A stretch of 64,000 bases of DNA, from contig NZ_JADDIX010000092.1 in assembly GCF_015070855.1 (NCBI RefSeq), positions 83,463 to 147,462 of the forward strand, written 5' to 3'. Each line of letters starts with the position of its first letter. Positions within the stretch are counted from its first letter, which is position 1. The position numbers and the translations under genes were made by a program. Shown here piece after piece: positions 1-7,701 of this stretch. The DNA is from Pseudomonas lopnurensis (lineage in GTDB: Bacteria > Pseudomonadota > Gammaproteobacteria > Pseudomonadales > Pseudomonadaceae). The notes under the pieces are model-generated. The model saw only the letters and a program-made list of their open reading frames with translations. It made no database searches and was not told where the DNA came from.

Positions 1-344
1 TCAATCCGGGACTGCTCAACCTGTTCCGCCTCAACCGCGCAAGCCGCTGGCAGACTTTGGTACGCCTGCGCATACCCAGTGCGTTGCCATACTTCTTCGG
101 CGGTCTGCGCATCGCCAGCGGTCTGGCGCTGATCGGCGCGGTGGTCGCCGAGTTCGTCGCCGGTACCGGCGGCACCGGGGCGGGGCTGGCCTACCAGATC
201 CTCCAGGCCGGCTTCCAGCTCAACATCCCACGCCTGTTCGCCGCGCTCTTTCTCATCGCGCTGACCGGCGTTCTGCTGTTCAGCCTGATGGCAGCACTGG
301 CGCGCTTCAGCCTCGGGCATTGGCACGAGAGCGAGCAGGGGTGA
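1..344 (+). CDS. ABC transporter permease, C-terminal part (cut by left edge)
   Basis: The reading frame is open from the first base, so only the last ~114 residues of an inner-membrane permease are visible. The sequence resembles the region just after the EAA loop of SsuC/TauC/ThiX-type BPD permeases (RLRIPSALPYFFGGLRIA), followed by at least two hydrophobic segments and a charged tail ending in HESEQG. Such permeases pair with an ATPase and a periplasmic binding protein, which would lie left of the window. The next gene is a purine deaminase, so uptake of a purine or pyrimidine is a reasonable inference, but the substrate cannot be read from this fragment. The family call is solid; the substrate is a guess. 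Confidence 0.85.
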   Translation, partial: NPGLLNLFRLNRASRWQTLVRLRIPSALPYFFGGLRIASGLALIGAVVAEFVAGTGGTGAGLAYQILQAGFQLNIPRLFAALFLIALTGVLLFSLMAALARFSLGHWHESEQG

Positions 345-440
345 AGCCGGGATTCGCGGTGGAAAACGCTGCGCGGTTTTCCACCCTGCGGTTGAAACAC
401 ATCGGAGCTGTGGGAGGCGTGCCCTCGCGGCGATGCAGGC

Positions 441-482
441 CGTAGGGTGGGCTTCAGTCCGTAGGGTGGGCTTCAGCCCACC
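441..482. repeat. GTAGGGTGGGC direct/inverted repeat
   Basis: The 19-base unit CGTAGGGTGGGCTTCAGTC is followed at once by a near copy that ends in CAGCCCACC and can fold back on the preceding GGTGGGCT. It lies in the 222-bp gap between the ABC permease and the deaminase. Related GTAGGG palindromes occur at 43519-43581 and 54524-54589. Confidence 0.6.
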
Positions 483-566
483 AAGCGACCCGCAGCCGAA
501 CGCGCGAGCCCGGCCCCCGTGGGCGCGGTCTCGGCTGCGAACTAAAACCGAACGACAGGAAACCCC

Positions 567-2003
567 ATGCATACCAACACCAACTGGCTGATCCGCAACG
601 CGGCCGCCATCCTCACCGGCCTTTGCGGTGACCAGGCGCGTCACGCCGGGCCGGACATCCGCATCGTCGACGGGCGCATCGCCGCGCTCGGACCGCTCAC
701 GCCGGAGCCCGGCGAGCAACTCATCGACGCCCGCGACTGCGTGGTCTATCCGGCCTGGGTCAACACCCACCACCACCTGTTCCAGTCGTTGCTCAAGGGC
801 GAGCCGCAGGGGCTCAACCAGACCCTGACGCCCTGGCTGGCGGCGACCCCGTATCGCTTTCGCGGCGCCTTCGACGAGGACAGTTTCCGTCTTGCGGCCC
901 GGGTCGGGCTGGTCGAACTGGTGCGCTCGGGTTGCGGCACCGTGGCCGATCATCACTACCTCTACTACCCCGACATGCCGTTCGATGGCGCGGCGATCCT
1001 CTTCGAGGAAGCCGAGGCACTGGGTGTGCGCTTCGTGCTCTGCCGCGGCGGCGCCACCCAGACCCGTCAGCTCGAGGCCGAGTTGCCCCAGGCGCTGCGC
1101 CCGGAGCGTTTCGACGCCTATCTGGCCGATGTCGAGCGCCTGGTCGCGAACTATCACGATCCGGCCGGTGACGCCTGGCGGCGGGTGGTGATGGCGCCGA
1201 CCACGGCGCTGCATTCCACCTCGCCCGAAGAGCTACGCGAAAGCGCGGATGTCGCGCGGCGCCTCGGCATTCGTCTGCACAGCCATCTCTCCGAGACCGT
1301 CGACTACCTCGACGCGGCACGCGCCAGGTTCGGCATGACGCCCGTGCAGTTCTGCGCCGAGCAGGGCTGGGTCGGCTCGGACGTCTGGTTCGCCCACCTG
1401 GTCAAGCTGCTGCCCGAGGAGATTCGCCTGCTCGGCGAGACCGGTACCGGGATCGCCAGTTGCCCCCAAAGCAACGGTCGGCTCGGCAGCGGCATCGCAG
1501 ACTTGCCGGCGCTTGAGGCGGCGGGCGTGACGGTATCGCTCGGTGTCGACGGCGCCGCCTCCAACGAGGCTGCCGACATGCAGTCCGAAGCGCATGCCGC
1601 CTGGCTGTTGCAGCGCGCGCGCAAGGGCGAACGGGCACAGCCGCGCTACGACGGCGGTGCGTTCGAAGGCGGTGCGGATGCCGCCCGGATCGAAGACGTG
1701 CTGCGTTGGGGCACTGCCGGCGGGGCCAGGGTGCTGGGGCTGGACGCGGTCGGTACGCTGCAGGTCGGCCAGGCCGCAGACCTGGCGATCTACCGGCTCG
1801 ACGATCCGCGTTACTTCGGCCTGCACGATCCGGCCATCGGCCCGATCGCCAGCGGCGGCCGCGCATACCTGCAGGCGTTGCTGGTGGGCGGGCGTCGGGT
1901 GGTCGAGGATGATCGCATCCCGGGGCTGGACATGGCCGAGCTGGGTCGGCGCTCGCGCGAGGCCGTGGCGCGCCTGATCCAGCGGGCGGAGGCTGCGGCA
2001 TGA
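567..2003 (+). CDS. 8-oxoguanine deaminase (amidohydrolase superfamily)
   Basis: A 478-residue metal-dependent hydrolase of the AtzB/TrzN/guanine deaminase branch. It very likely converts 8-oxoguanine to urate in the cytoplasm, as its Pseudomonas relatives do. Visible metal and catalytic residues: the HxH pair H68/H70 (NTHHHLFQ), H238-x-H240 with E243 (HSHLSE), H277 (FAHLV) and D328 (LGVDGAASN). These match the mononuclear zinc set of subtype III amidohydrolases. Length is typical. ATG start 567; the last four bases overlap the next gene (ATGA), so it is translationally coupled to the ferredoxin reductase. The upstream ABC permease and downstream Tsx-like porin support a purine-salvage role. 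A different aminated purine or triazine substrate is possible but less likely. Confidence 0.85.
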   Translation: MHTNTNWLIRNAAAILTGLCGDQARHAGPDIRIVDGRIAALGPLTPEPGEQLIDARDCVVYPAWVNTHHHLFQSLLKGEPQGLNQTLTPWLAATPYRFRGAFDEDSFRLAARVGLVELVRSGCGTVADHHYLYYPDMPFDGAAILFEEAEALGVRFVLCRGGATQTRQLEAELPQALRPERFDAYLADVERLVANYHDPAGDAWRRVVMAPTTALHSTSPEELRESADVARRLGIRLHSHLSETVDYLDAARARFGMTPVQFCAEQGWVGSDVWFAHLVKLLPEEIRLLGETGTGIASCPQSNGRLGSGIADLPALEAAGVTVSLGVDGAASNEAADMQSEAHAAWLLQRARKGERAQPRYDGGAFEGGADAARIEDVLRWGTAGGARVLGLDAVGTLQVGQAADLAIYRLDDPRYFGLHDPAIGPIASGGRAYLQALLVGGRRVVEDDRIPGLDMAELGRRSREAVARLIQRAEAAA

Positions 2004-2947
2004 GCGGATTCGATATGCGGGTGTGCGCCTTGCGCGAAGAGGCGCGGGATGTCCTCGGCGTGGAACTGGCGCCGGCGGATGGCGTGCCACTGCCCTTCGA
2101 CTGGGCACCCGGCGCGCATGTCGACCTGCGCTTGCCGAACGGGCTGGTCCGCCAGTATTCGCTGGTCAGCCGGCCCGCCGATGGTCACCTCTATTTTGCC
2201 GTCAAGCGTGAGCCGGGCTCGCGCGGCGGCTCGCGCTGGCTCCATGAGGACCTGCGCCTGGGGCAGATACTCGGTGTCGGCGAGCCGCGCAACCTGTTCG
2301 AACTGCATGAAGGGTCGGGCGAGGTGCTGCTGATCGCTGGTGGTATCGGCATCACGCCGCTGCTGGCGATGTATCGCGCCTGTCGCGCGAATGCCAGGCC
2401 GGTCGGGCTGCACTATTTCGCCCGAGAACGAGCGGGGCTGGCTTTTCGTCGCGAGCTGGAAGAGCAAGCGGATGTGCACCTGCATGTGGGACTGGAACGC
2501 GCAGCGCTGCATGACCGGCTGGGCGAGCTGTTATCGATGCGCGGCGAACGGGCCAGCCTCTATTGCTGCGGTCCGGCCGGCTTTATGCAGCGGGTACGGG
2601 AAGTCGCCTTGGCTGCCGGCTGGCCGGAAAAGGCGCTGCATCAGGAGCATTTCCAGGCGCAGGCCGAGCCGGTCACCACCACGGGCTTCGAACTGGTGCT
2701 GGCCGCCAGCGGCCGGCAGGTGCGGGTGATCGCGGGTGAGTCGGTGGCCGCCGCTGCTGCTCGCGCCGGGGTGGAAATCCCGCTGTCCTGTGGCATGGGC
2801 ATGTGTGGCTGCTGCCTGACGCGGGTTATCGAGGGGCAGCCAGTGCATCGTGACGCTTATCTCGGGGCCGCCGAACAGGCGTCCGGCGAATGGATGCTGC
2901 CCTGCGTTTCCGGCTGCGCCGGAGCACGATTGGTGCTGGACTGTTAA
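2000..2947 (+). CDS. VanB-type ferredoxin reductase (flavin + NAD + 2Fe-2S)
   Basis: A 315-residue phthalate dioxygenase reductase family protein. In order it has a flavin-binding barrel with RQYS at residues 51-54, a pyridine-nucleotide domain with GGIGITP at 114-120, and a C-terminal plant-type [2Fe-2S] ferredoxin with C264, C269, C272 and C302. Such proteins pass electrons from NAD(P)H to an oxygenase. The start overlaps the deaminase stop by four bases, so the two are co-translated. No Rieske or other terminal oxygenase lies in the window, so its partner is unknown. The closest annotated relatives are vanillate demethylase reductases, but nothing else here suggests aromatic metabolism; a role in purine oxidation is inference. 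Confidence 0.85.
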   Translation: MSGFDMRVCALREEARDVLGVELAPADGVPLPFDWAPGAHVDLRLPNGLVRQYSLVSRPADGHLYFAVKREPGSRGGSRWLHEDLRLGQILGVGEPRNLFELHEGSGEVLLIAGGIGITPLLAMYRACRANARPVGLHYFARERAGLAFRRELEEQADVHLHVGLERAALHDRLGELLSMRGERASLYCCGPAGFMQRVREVALAAGWPEKALHQEHFQAQAEPVTTTGFELVLAASGRQVRVIAGESVAAAAARAGVEIPLSCGMGMCGCCLTRVIEGQPVHRDAYLGAAEQASGEWMLPCVSGCAGARLVLDC

Positions 2948-2957
2948 AACACCCGAC

Positions 2958-3035
2958 GGTCGTTGTCGCACAACGACCATCAGGAAAAATGGGAGCCTGT
3001 AGCGCTACGCTGCCGCCCGGCGAGGCCGGGCGGCA
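2958..3035. terminator. two stem-loops between convergent genes
   Basis: Two perfect hairpins lie between the reductase stop and the Tsx-like stop. The first pairs GGTCGTTG (2958-2965) with CAACGACC (2971-2978). The second pairs TGCCGCCCGGC (3011-3021) with its complement at 3025-3035 around a 3-base loop. Neither has a strong T run, so termination on either strand is inferred from stem strength and the convergent layout. Confidence 0.5.
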
Positions 3036-3042
3036 GGTCGTT

Positions 3043-3834
3043 TCAGAAGTGCGCCTTCACGATAGCGCTGAAGGTGTTCTGGTCGGTCTTGAAAGGTAGC
3101 AAGCCGTCTTCCAAGCCGTATTTGTTCGACCAGTAGTCGTACTCGATACCGACATAGAGTTTGCCCGGCGTGTAGTCCAGGGCTTTGCCCAGGTCGTACT
3201 TGACCTGCGGGTTGATGTGCAGGTTCTTGGCGATGAAGTCACCCTTGGTCTTGGAGCCCTTGTCATTGACCACCCAGTCGATGTAGCCGTCGAACAGGAT
3301 GTCGGACTTGCCGACCGGAATGGTGATGGCCCAGGTGGGGGTGATCTGCCACTGGCCGCCCGGCTTGCCGGTGATGCCGTCGGGCTTGCGGTAGTAGGTG
3401 TTGATGGCCAGGCGATCGAAGCCGGGCATGTCCAGATCGACGGCCGGCCCAAGCAGGTAGTTGCGATTGCGGTCTTCGCCACGCTCGTAGGTGGCCGAAA
3501 GCAGCACGTCCTTCACCGGGCCGAAGGAAAGGTCGGCGCCGGTGATCTTGCCGAAGGACAGGCGCGGGCTGAACTCACCGTAGTAGGTGTGGCCGTCGTT
3601 ACCGGACAGGCCGTTGTACCACTTGTTATCGACGAACAGGAACATGTCCCCCCAGGTCCAGCCGCTGGCATGTTCGAAGGTGATGGTCTGCTGGATTTCG
3701 CCGGCGTCGACCTTGAAGTCCTTGCCGTAGAGATAGGTCAGGCTGTTGTTCTGCCAGAGCATCGGACTGGCCATGGCTTCGCCACTGAGGATCAACCCGG
3801 CCGCGAGGGCTGCGGTGGTAAGGCTGCGTTTCAT
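3043..3834 (-). CDS. Tsx-like nucleoside-specific outer membrane channel
   Basis: A 263-residue precursor with a clear signal peptide (MKRSLTTAALAAGLILSGEA, cleaved near AMA|SP). The rest alternates short beta strands with aromatic girdles, and the final residue is Phe (IVKAHF), as expected for an outer membrane barrel. It resembles the Tsx-like nucleoside channel family, with the typical N-terminal pattern LTYLYG and TFEHASGWTWGD. The predicted role is passage of nucleosides or related purines through the outer membrane. The neighbouring deaminase and ABC permease fit this. It reads opposite to them, so coregulation would require a shared regulator. The ATG has an upstream AAGGAG-like site. 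Confidence 0.8.
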   Translation of the reverse strand: MKRSLTTAALAAGLILSGEAMASPMLWQNNSLTYLYGKDFKVDAGEIQQTITFEHASGWTWGDMFLFVDNKWYNGLSGNDGHTYYGEFSPRLSFGKITGADLSFGPVKDVLLSATYERGEDRNRNYLLGPAVDLDMPGFDRLAINTYYRKPDGITGKPGGQWQITPTWAITIPVGKSDILFDGYIDWVVNDKGSKTKGDFIAKNLHINPQVKYDLGKALDYTPGKLYVGIEYDYWSNKYGLEDGLLPFKTDQNTFSAIVKAHF

Positions 3835-4157
3835 GTGTGTACTCCTTGCTGCAGATGTGAGTGCTTGTATTAGTTGTCCAAGCGGTCAGGCTTCGCTCTC
3901 ATAGCAAGGCGCGAGCCAACCCCGTAGGGTTGTTGTGTGTATTGATTATGTATTTGATTTTTAAGAAGTTATTTTTATCGGTCGTTGCGCTACGGAAGGT
4001 GTGGAGGCGCCGACACACGAATTCCGTATCGGCTCGAGCTGACCGATGCGTCAGGTTGCTCCGGTTTGGGGCGTGCTCGATGGCCATTTGCTCCATGTTG
4101 CAACGCGAATGCTGCGCACGGGGTCGTAGCTAGGGTGCACATATAGACGAGGCAGCC
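3835..4157. other. intergenic region between divergent tsx-like and acetyltransferase genes
   Basis: 323 bp without a gene. It holds an AT-rich stretch at about 3935-3985, well below the GC of its surroundings, which probably contains the promoters for the two divergent genes. No operator, riboswitch or RNA could be assigned. A GAGG ribosome site sits just before the ATG at 4158. Confidence 0.5.
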
Positions 4158-4697
4158 ATGAACCTGAGTGAAAAACAGAAGATGCTCACCGGGCAGCCGT
4201 ACCTGGCAGGCGATGCCGAACTCAAGGGCGAGCGGGAAAAGGCCGGGGCTTGGCTGGAGCGCTATAACGGTTCGGCGGGTGCGGAGCGGGACGTCCTGTT
4301 GGCCGAAGGGTTGGGCACGGTGGGGCGCGGCGTGGAGGTTCGTTCGCCGTTTCACTGCGACTACGGCTACAACATCCACCTGGAAGAGGGCGTGTTTCTC
4401 AATTTCGGCTGCGTGATCCTGGATGTCTGTAGCGTGCACATCGGTGCGGGGTGCCAGATCGGCCCGGCCGTACAGATCTATACCGCGGACCATCCGCGCG
4501 ATCCGCGACAGCGCCGGGCTGGCCTGGAGTGCGGCAAGGCGGTGGTGATCGGGAAGAATGTCTGGATCGGCGGCGGCGCGATCATCCTGCCGGGCGTGAC
4601 GGTTGGTGATGACGCCATCATCGGTGCCGGCAGCGTGGTGACCCGCGACGTGACGGCGGGGGCCACGGTATTGGGCAATCCCGCGCGGCCTCGCTGA
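4158..4697 (+). CDS. maa: maltose/sugar O-acetyltransferase (left-handed beta-helix)
   Basis: A 179-residue member of the Maa/LacA/NodL family, which transfers acetyl from acetyl-CoA to the 6-position of sugars in the cytoplasm. The N-terminal maltose acetyltransferase motif is visible (MLTGQPYLAGDAEL). Hexapeptide repeats follow from about residue 70 to the end, with the catalytic His in YTADHPRD (~116) and the final turn IGAGSVVTRDV. Length is usual. It stands alone between divergent and convergent neighbours. The true sugar is not readable from sequence; Maa is the family name rather than proof of maltose use. Confidence 0.85.
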   Translation: MNLSEKQKMLTGQPYLAGDAELKGEREKAGAWLERYNGSAGAERDVLLAEGLGTVGRGVEVRSPFHCDYGYNIHLEEGVFLNFGCVILDVCSVHIGAGCQIGPAVQIYTADHPRDPRQRRAGLECGKAVVIGKNVWIGGGAIILPGVTVGDDAIIGAGSVVTRDVTAGATVLGNPARPR

Positions 4698-4728
4698 AGA
4701 TCCGCGTTCAGCCGCTCGCGCAAACGAA

Positions 4729-4751
4729 ACCGCCGGCACTGGGCCGGCGGT
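4729..4751 (-). terminator. terminator hairpin after csgA
   Basis: A 9-bp perfect stem (ACCGCCGGC, 4729-4737, with 4743-4751) and a 5-base loop. On the minus strand it is followed by TTTCGTTTG, and it lies 20 bp past the csgA stop, so it probably ends the csgBA transcript. It may also stop read-through from the convergent acetyltransferase gene. Confidence 0.65.
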
Positions 4752-4770
4752 GTCAGGTCACGACACAGGT

Positions 4771-6057
4771 TCAGTTCTGGGTCACCACGGCACTGTTGCC
4801 CCAGCCGTTCTGGTTGACGTAGGCCGCGTTGCCGTAGCCGCTCTGGCTGGCGATGGCTTCGTTGCCGGAGCCGTGCTGGAACACCTGGACCAGATGGTCG
4901 CTGCCGTTCTGGCTCAGCAGGGCTTCGTTCCACGAACCTTCCTGGCGCACGGAAGCCAGGTTGTCCGCACCGTACTGTTCGATGTCGCTGCTGTTGGCCC
5001 AGCCCTGGCTGGTCCCGACGATTTCGTTGCCGGTGCCGTTCTGCACGGCGTTCAGCTCGTTGCCGACACCGTCCTGCTGGAAGTGCAGGTCGTTGCCATG
5101 CCCCTGCTGGTCGACGCTGGCGACGTTGTAGGCGCCTTTCTGGATGGTCTTGGCGGCCTGGTTGCGGCCGTCCTGGTGGACGTCGGCCTGGTTGCCGGTG
5201 CCGAACTGCTCGGTGGTGGCGGTGTTGTTGCCGCCGAACCAGCCGTTGGTCTGCACGATGCGGGTATCGTTGCCGAAACCGTACTGCAGGGCGAAGGCGT
5301 TTTGCGCATTGCCGCTCTGGTTCACGTCGACGTCGTTGCCGGCGCCGTCGGAATAGACATAGGCCTCCTGTTGAACGCCGGTCTGCGAAACCAGCGCATC
5401 ATTGCGCCAGCCGACCTGCTCGACTTCGGCGATGGAGCCGGAGCTGATGACCTGGGTGACCTGTGCATCGTTGTCGGTGCCTCGCTGGTCGATGGTCGCC
5501 TTGTCCCATGCGCTTGCGACCTGGGTAACGCTGGAGGTGTTCAGGTCGCCGTTCTGGATTTGCACGGCCTGGCTGCCGTAGGCACCGGTCTGCGTGGCCA
5601 GCGCATGGTTGTGTTTGCCGGTCTGGTCGGTGGTGGCGTCGCTCAGGGTCGAGGCGGTCTGGAACGTCTCGGCACTGTTGTGCACACCGCTCTGGTTCTG
5701 CGTGGCGCCGGTCTTGTAGGTGCCGGTCTGCTGCACCAGGGCGTCGTTGCCCCAGCCGCTCTGGGTCTGGGTGGAGCCGCTCTGCGAGGTGAAATTCTGC
5801 ACCGCGTCGGCGGCGTTGAAGGTGCCGGTCTGTGTCTGGGTGGCGTCCGAACTCAGCGAACCGGCTTGCTCGATCACGGCCTCGTTGCCGTAGCCGCTCT
5901 GGTTCTGCGTGGCGAAATTGCCCGAACCGCCGCTTTGCAGCACGTGCGCGTCGTTGTCGATGCCGAACTGGTTCTGCTCCGAGGTGTTCTCGGCGGCGAA
6001 GGCCTGGGCAGTGGCGACAGTCAGGATGGCTGCTACTAAGGGTTTGAACTTAAACAT
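4771..6057 (-). CDS. csgA: major curlin subunit CsgA, extended repeat version
   Basis: The predicted 428-residue secreted amyloid subunit of curli fibres. ATG at 6057 is chosen because GGAGAGA precedes it and a Sec signal peptide follows (MFKFKPLVAAILTVATAQAF); an open frame reaching 31 codons further upstream lacks both. After the signal, nearly the whole protein is curlin repeats of about 22-23 residues built on (x)QxGxxNxAxxxQ, for example NQSGYGNEAVIEQAG and TQSGWGNDALVQQTG. I count about 17-18 units, against five in the 151-residue E. coli CsgA. Several central units are degenerate (ISSGSIAEV, DGAGNDVDVNQSG). It follows csgB by 99 bp and ends at a hairpin. Export would be through CsgG, with nucleation on CsgB. 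Confidence 0.9.
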   Translation of the reverse strand: MFKFKPLVAAILTVATAQAFAAENTSEQNQFGIDNDAHVLQSGGSGNFATQNQSGYGNEAVIEQAGSLSSDATQTQTGTFNAADAVQNFTSQSGSTQTQSGWGNDALVQQTGTYKTGATQNQSGVHNSAETFQTASTLSDATTDQTGKHNHALATQTGAYGSQAVQIQNGDLNTSSVTQVASAWDKATIDQRGTDNDAQVTQVISSGSIAEVEQVGWRNDALVSQTGVQQEAYVYSDGAGNDVDVNQSGNAQNAFALQYGFGNDTRIVQTNGWFGGNNTATTEQFGTGNQADVHQDGRNQAAKTIQKGAYNVASVDQQGHGNDLHFQQDGVGNELNAVQNGTGNEIVGTSQGWANSSDIEQYGADNLASVRQEGSWNEALLSQNGSDHLVQVFQHGSGNEAIASQSGYGNAAYVNQNGWGNSAVVTQN

Positions 6058-6156
6058 TTTGTCTCTCCATGGATGTTTTAAGTACAGCGGTATTTCCTTG
6101 GGGTGCCTAAGGTCGTTGAGGCTTCGGCGCGTCTGCGAACGAAGCCTCAACAGACC

Positions 6157-6645
6157 CTACCGGTACTGGCGAACCACTACCGTCAGACTCTGGCCGCTCT
6201 GGGTGACGCTGCTGCTGTGGCCGCTGCCAGTCTGTTCGATGAGCGCGCTGTTGTTCGCGCCCTGTTGTGCGATGGCGGCGGTGTTGTCCGCGCCGTACTG
6301 CTCGATCCGGGCATCGTTGTAGAGGCCGTACTGGCTGATCGATGCCGCGTTGCCGAGGCCGATCTGCTCGATGGAGGCGCTGTTGGCGTAGCCGCTCTGG
6401 ATGATGTAGGCCTCCAGCTCGGAGCCGGCCTGGGCGACGTTGCCGACCATGCCGTTCCCCGTCTGCTGGATGAGCGCGAGCGCGCCCTGGGCACCGATGC
6501 CCGCGTTGGCAAGGGCCGGAAGATCGCCGGGACCGAATTCGCTGGGGGCGAGATCGTACATCTCGGCGTGAGCGGTCGGGATCACCAGCAGTGCCAGAAC
6601 GACGGGTAGCAGCAGATGGCGTGCAATCCTTTGCGAGCTTTCCAT
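6157..6645 (-). CDS. csgB: minor curlin nucleator CsgB
   Basis: A 162-residue precursor. The start at 6645 has AGGAAAGGA upstream and a signal peptide (MESSQRIARHLLLPVVLALL, cleaved near AHA|EM); an in-frame ATG 36 codons earlier lacks both. The mature part starts with a non-repeat segment (MYDLAPSEFGPGDL). It continues with about five curlin repeats such as IEQIGLGNAASISQYG and IEQYGADNTAAIAQQG, and ends in a basic VVRQYR. A charged C-terminal repeat matches the nucleator type, which anchors CsgA polymers at the cell surface. Its length is close to the E. coli protein, unlike the enlarged CsgA. It is first in a probable csgBA unit. Confidence 0.88.
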   Translation of the reverse strand: MESSQRIARHLLLPVVLALLVIPTAHAEMYDLAPSEFGPGDLPALANAGIGAQGALALIQQTGNGMVGNVAQAGSELEAYIIQSGYANSASIEQIGLGNAASISQYGLYNDARIEQYGADNTAAIAQQGANNSALIEQTGSGHSSSVTQSGQSLTVVVRQYR

Positions 6646-6848
6646 GGCGTCCTTTCCTGATGTGGCTCGATGCTTACATCCTTGCCTCGAATCGAGCGGG
6701 CGACCATCCATCCAATGATTGAATTTGCCGTGGGGTGGTATGAGTGTGCACACCGGGTGCTTGTTAAGGCCCGGCCCCGGGCGATGCTTTCAGGCTTCAG
6801 GCTTCAGGCTTCAGGCTTCAGGCTTCAGGCTTCAGGCGAAGGCGCGTG
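6646..6848 (-). promoter_or_regulatory. csgG-csgB spacer, candidate csgBA promoter region
   Basis: 203 bp separate csgG from csgB, the largest gap in the curli cluster. A separate csgBA promoter is therefore likely, as in other curli loci. The spacer holds a small GC-rich hairpin (6769-6782) that could end the csgDEFG message, and the heptamer array at 6789-6837. I could not pick convincing -35/-10 hexamers or a certain CsgD site. Confidence 0.4.
6789..6837. repeat. seven perfect tandem copies of TTCAGGC
   Basis: The 7-base unit TTCAGGC is repeated seven times without error over 49 bp. It begins 12 bp beyond the csgG stop and lies 144-192 bp upstream of the csgB start codon. It is outside any supported coding frame. 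Perfect short tandem arrays are prone to slipped-strand length change. Its 'AGGCTTCAGG' texture resembles the GCTTCAAGC repeats found elsewhere in the window, so it may descend from one of those. Confidence 0.95.
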
Positions 6849-7679
6849 TCAGTCCACCCTGCTCAGGTACTTGCTCAGCGCCGGATGGTCGCCGCCGCTG
6901 CCTTCGGCCGTCTGCCACAGGCGTCGGTCGACGCCCTGGGCGATCAGGTGGGCGACGGCGGCCTCGATCGCCGACAGCACGCACAGCTGCGCCGGCTCGT
7001 TGGTGGTATAGCCAGCCTCGGCCTCGAGCAGTTCCTTGAATTCGATGAACTTGTAGACGTTGGCGCTGCGCCCGATGGAGAAGATGGTCTTGGTGGTCAT
7101 CACGTTGGACAGCACCCGCCCGCTGCGCACGTCGATGGCCCTGAGGTTCACCGTGACCTGGTCGACCCGGTACTCCTGCGAAACGCCGATGCCCAGGTAG
7201 CGGGCGCCCTGGCCACCGCTGCGCACGTTGGTCTCGTAGGCGACGATGGCGCCTTCCATGATGATGTTGGCGGCCAGCAGCGACGGCAGTTCGGACTGGA
7301 TGTTGGGTGCCACGTCGGGCTTGGCCTGCGAGGCGCGGATGATCTTGCGCTCGGTCAGTACGTTCTGCAGGCCCTCGCGCTCGAGCACGACGAACCAGCC
7401 GCTGGCCTGCATGGCGTCGACCAGCATGCTCGCCGCGCCCTGGGTCACGGCGGTGGAGAAGGAACTGGCAGGGTTGGGTTTGTACTGCCCGGTCTGGTCG
7501 CGAAAACCGTACACCGCCGCCACCAAGGGACCCTTCGGGCGAGGCAGCGCCAGCAGGTCCTGGTAGGTCGAGGTGCGTGGGGTCAGTGTCGGTGGATGCT
7601 GATCGGCGGACATGGGCTCGCGCACGGCGCAGCCCTGCAACACGGCCATCATCCCGATGGCTACGAACAGGCTTCTCAT
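6849..7679 (-). CDS. csgG: curli secretion channel lipoprotein CsgG
   Basis: A 276-residue outer membrane lipoprotein, nearly identical in length to E. coli CsgG. The lipobox LQGC places the lipidated Cys at residue 17. The conserved CsgG body is visible: YQDLLALPRPKGPLVAAVYG, FRDQTGQYKP, VLEREGLQNVLTERKI and EGAIVAYETNVRSGG. It forms the nonameric pore through which unfolded CsgA and CsgB pass. It lies 22 bp after csgF, with an AAAGG ribosome site, so it belongs to the csgDEFG transcript. There is no sign of truncation. Confidence 0.93.
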   Translation of the reverse strand: MRSLFVAIGMMAVLQGCAVREPMSADQHPPTLTPRTSTYQDLLALPRPKGPLVAAVYGFRDQTGQYKPNPASSFSTAVTQGAASMLVDAMQASGWFVVLEREGLQNVLTERKIIRASQAKPDVAPNIQSELPSLLAANIIMEGAIVAYETNVRSGGQGARYLGIGVSQEYRVDQVTVNLRAIDVRSGRVLSNVMTTKTIFSIGRSANVYKFIEFKELLEAEAGYTTNEPAQLCVLSAIEAAVAHLIAQGVDRRLWQTAEGSGGDHPALSKYLSRVD

Positions 7680-7701
7680 GGCCTTTGCTCTCCCTGGATG
7701 G

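Noticed and set aside
4750..6039. Open plus-strand frame of 429 codons opposite csgA
   Set aside because: Repetitive Val/Ala/Gly-rich mirror of the curlin repeats; no start site, signal or homology. CsgA has a ribosome site and signal peptide.
6789..6837. Tandem repeat read as a CRISPR or direct-repeat array
   Set aside because: Units are 7 bp and adjacent with no spacers; there are no cas genes nearby.
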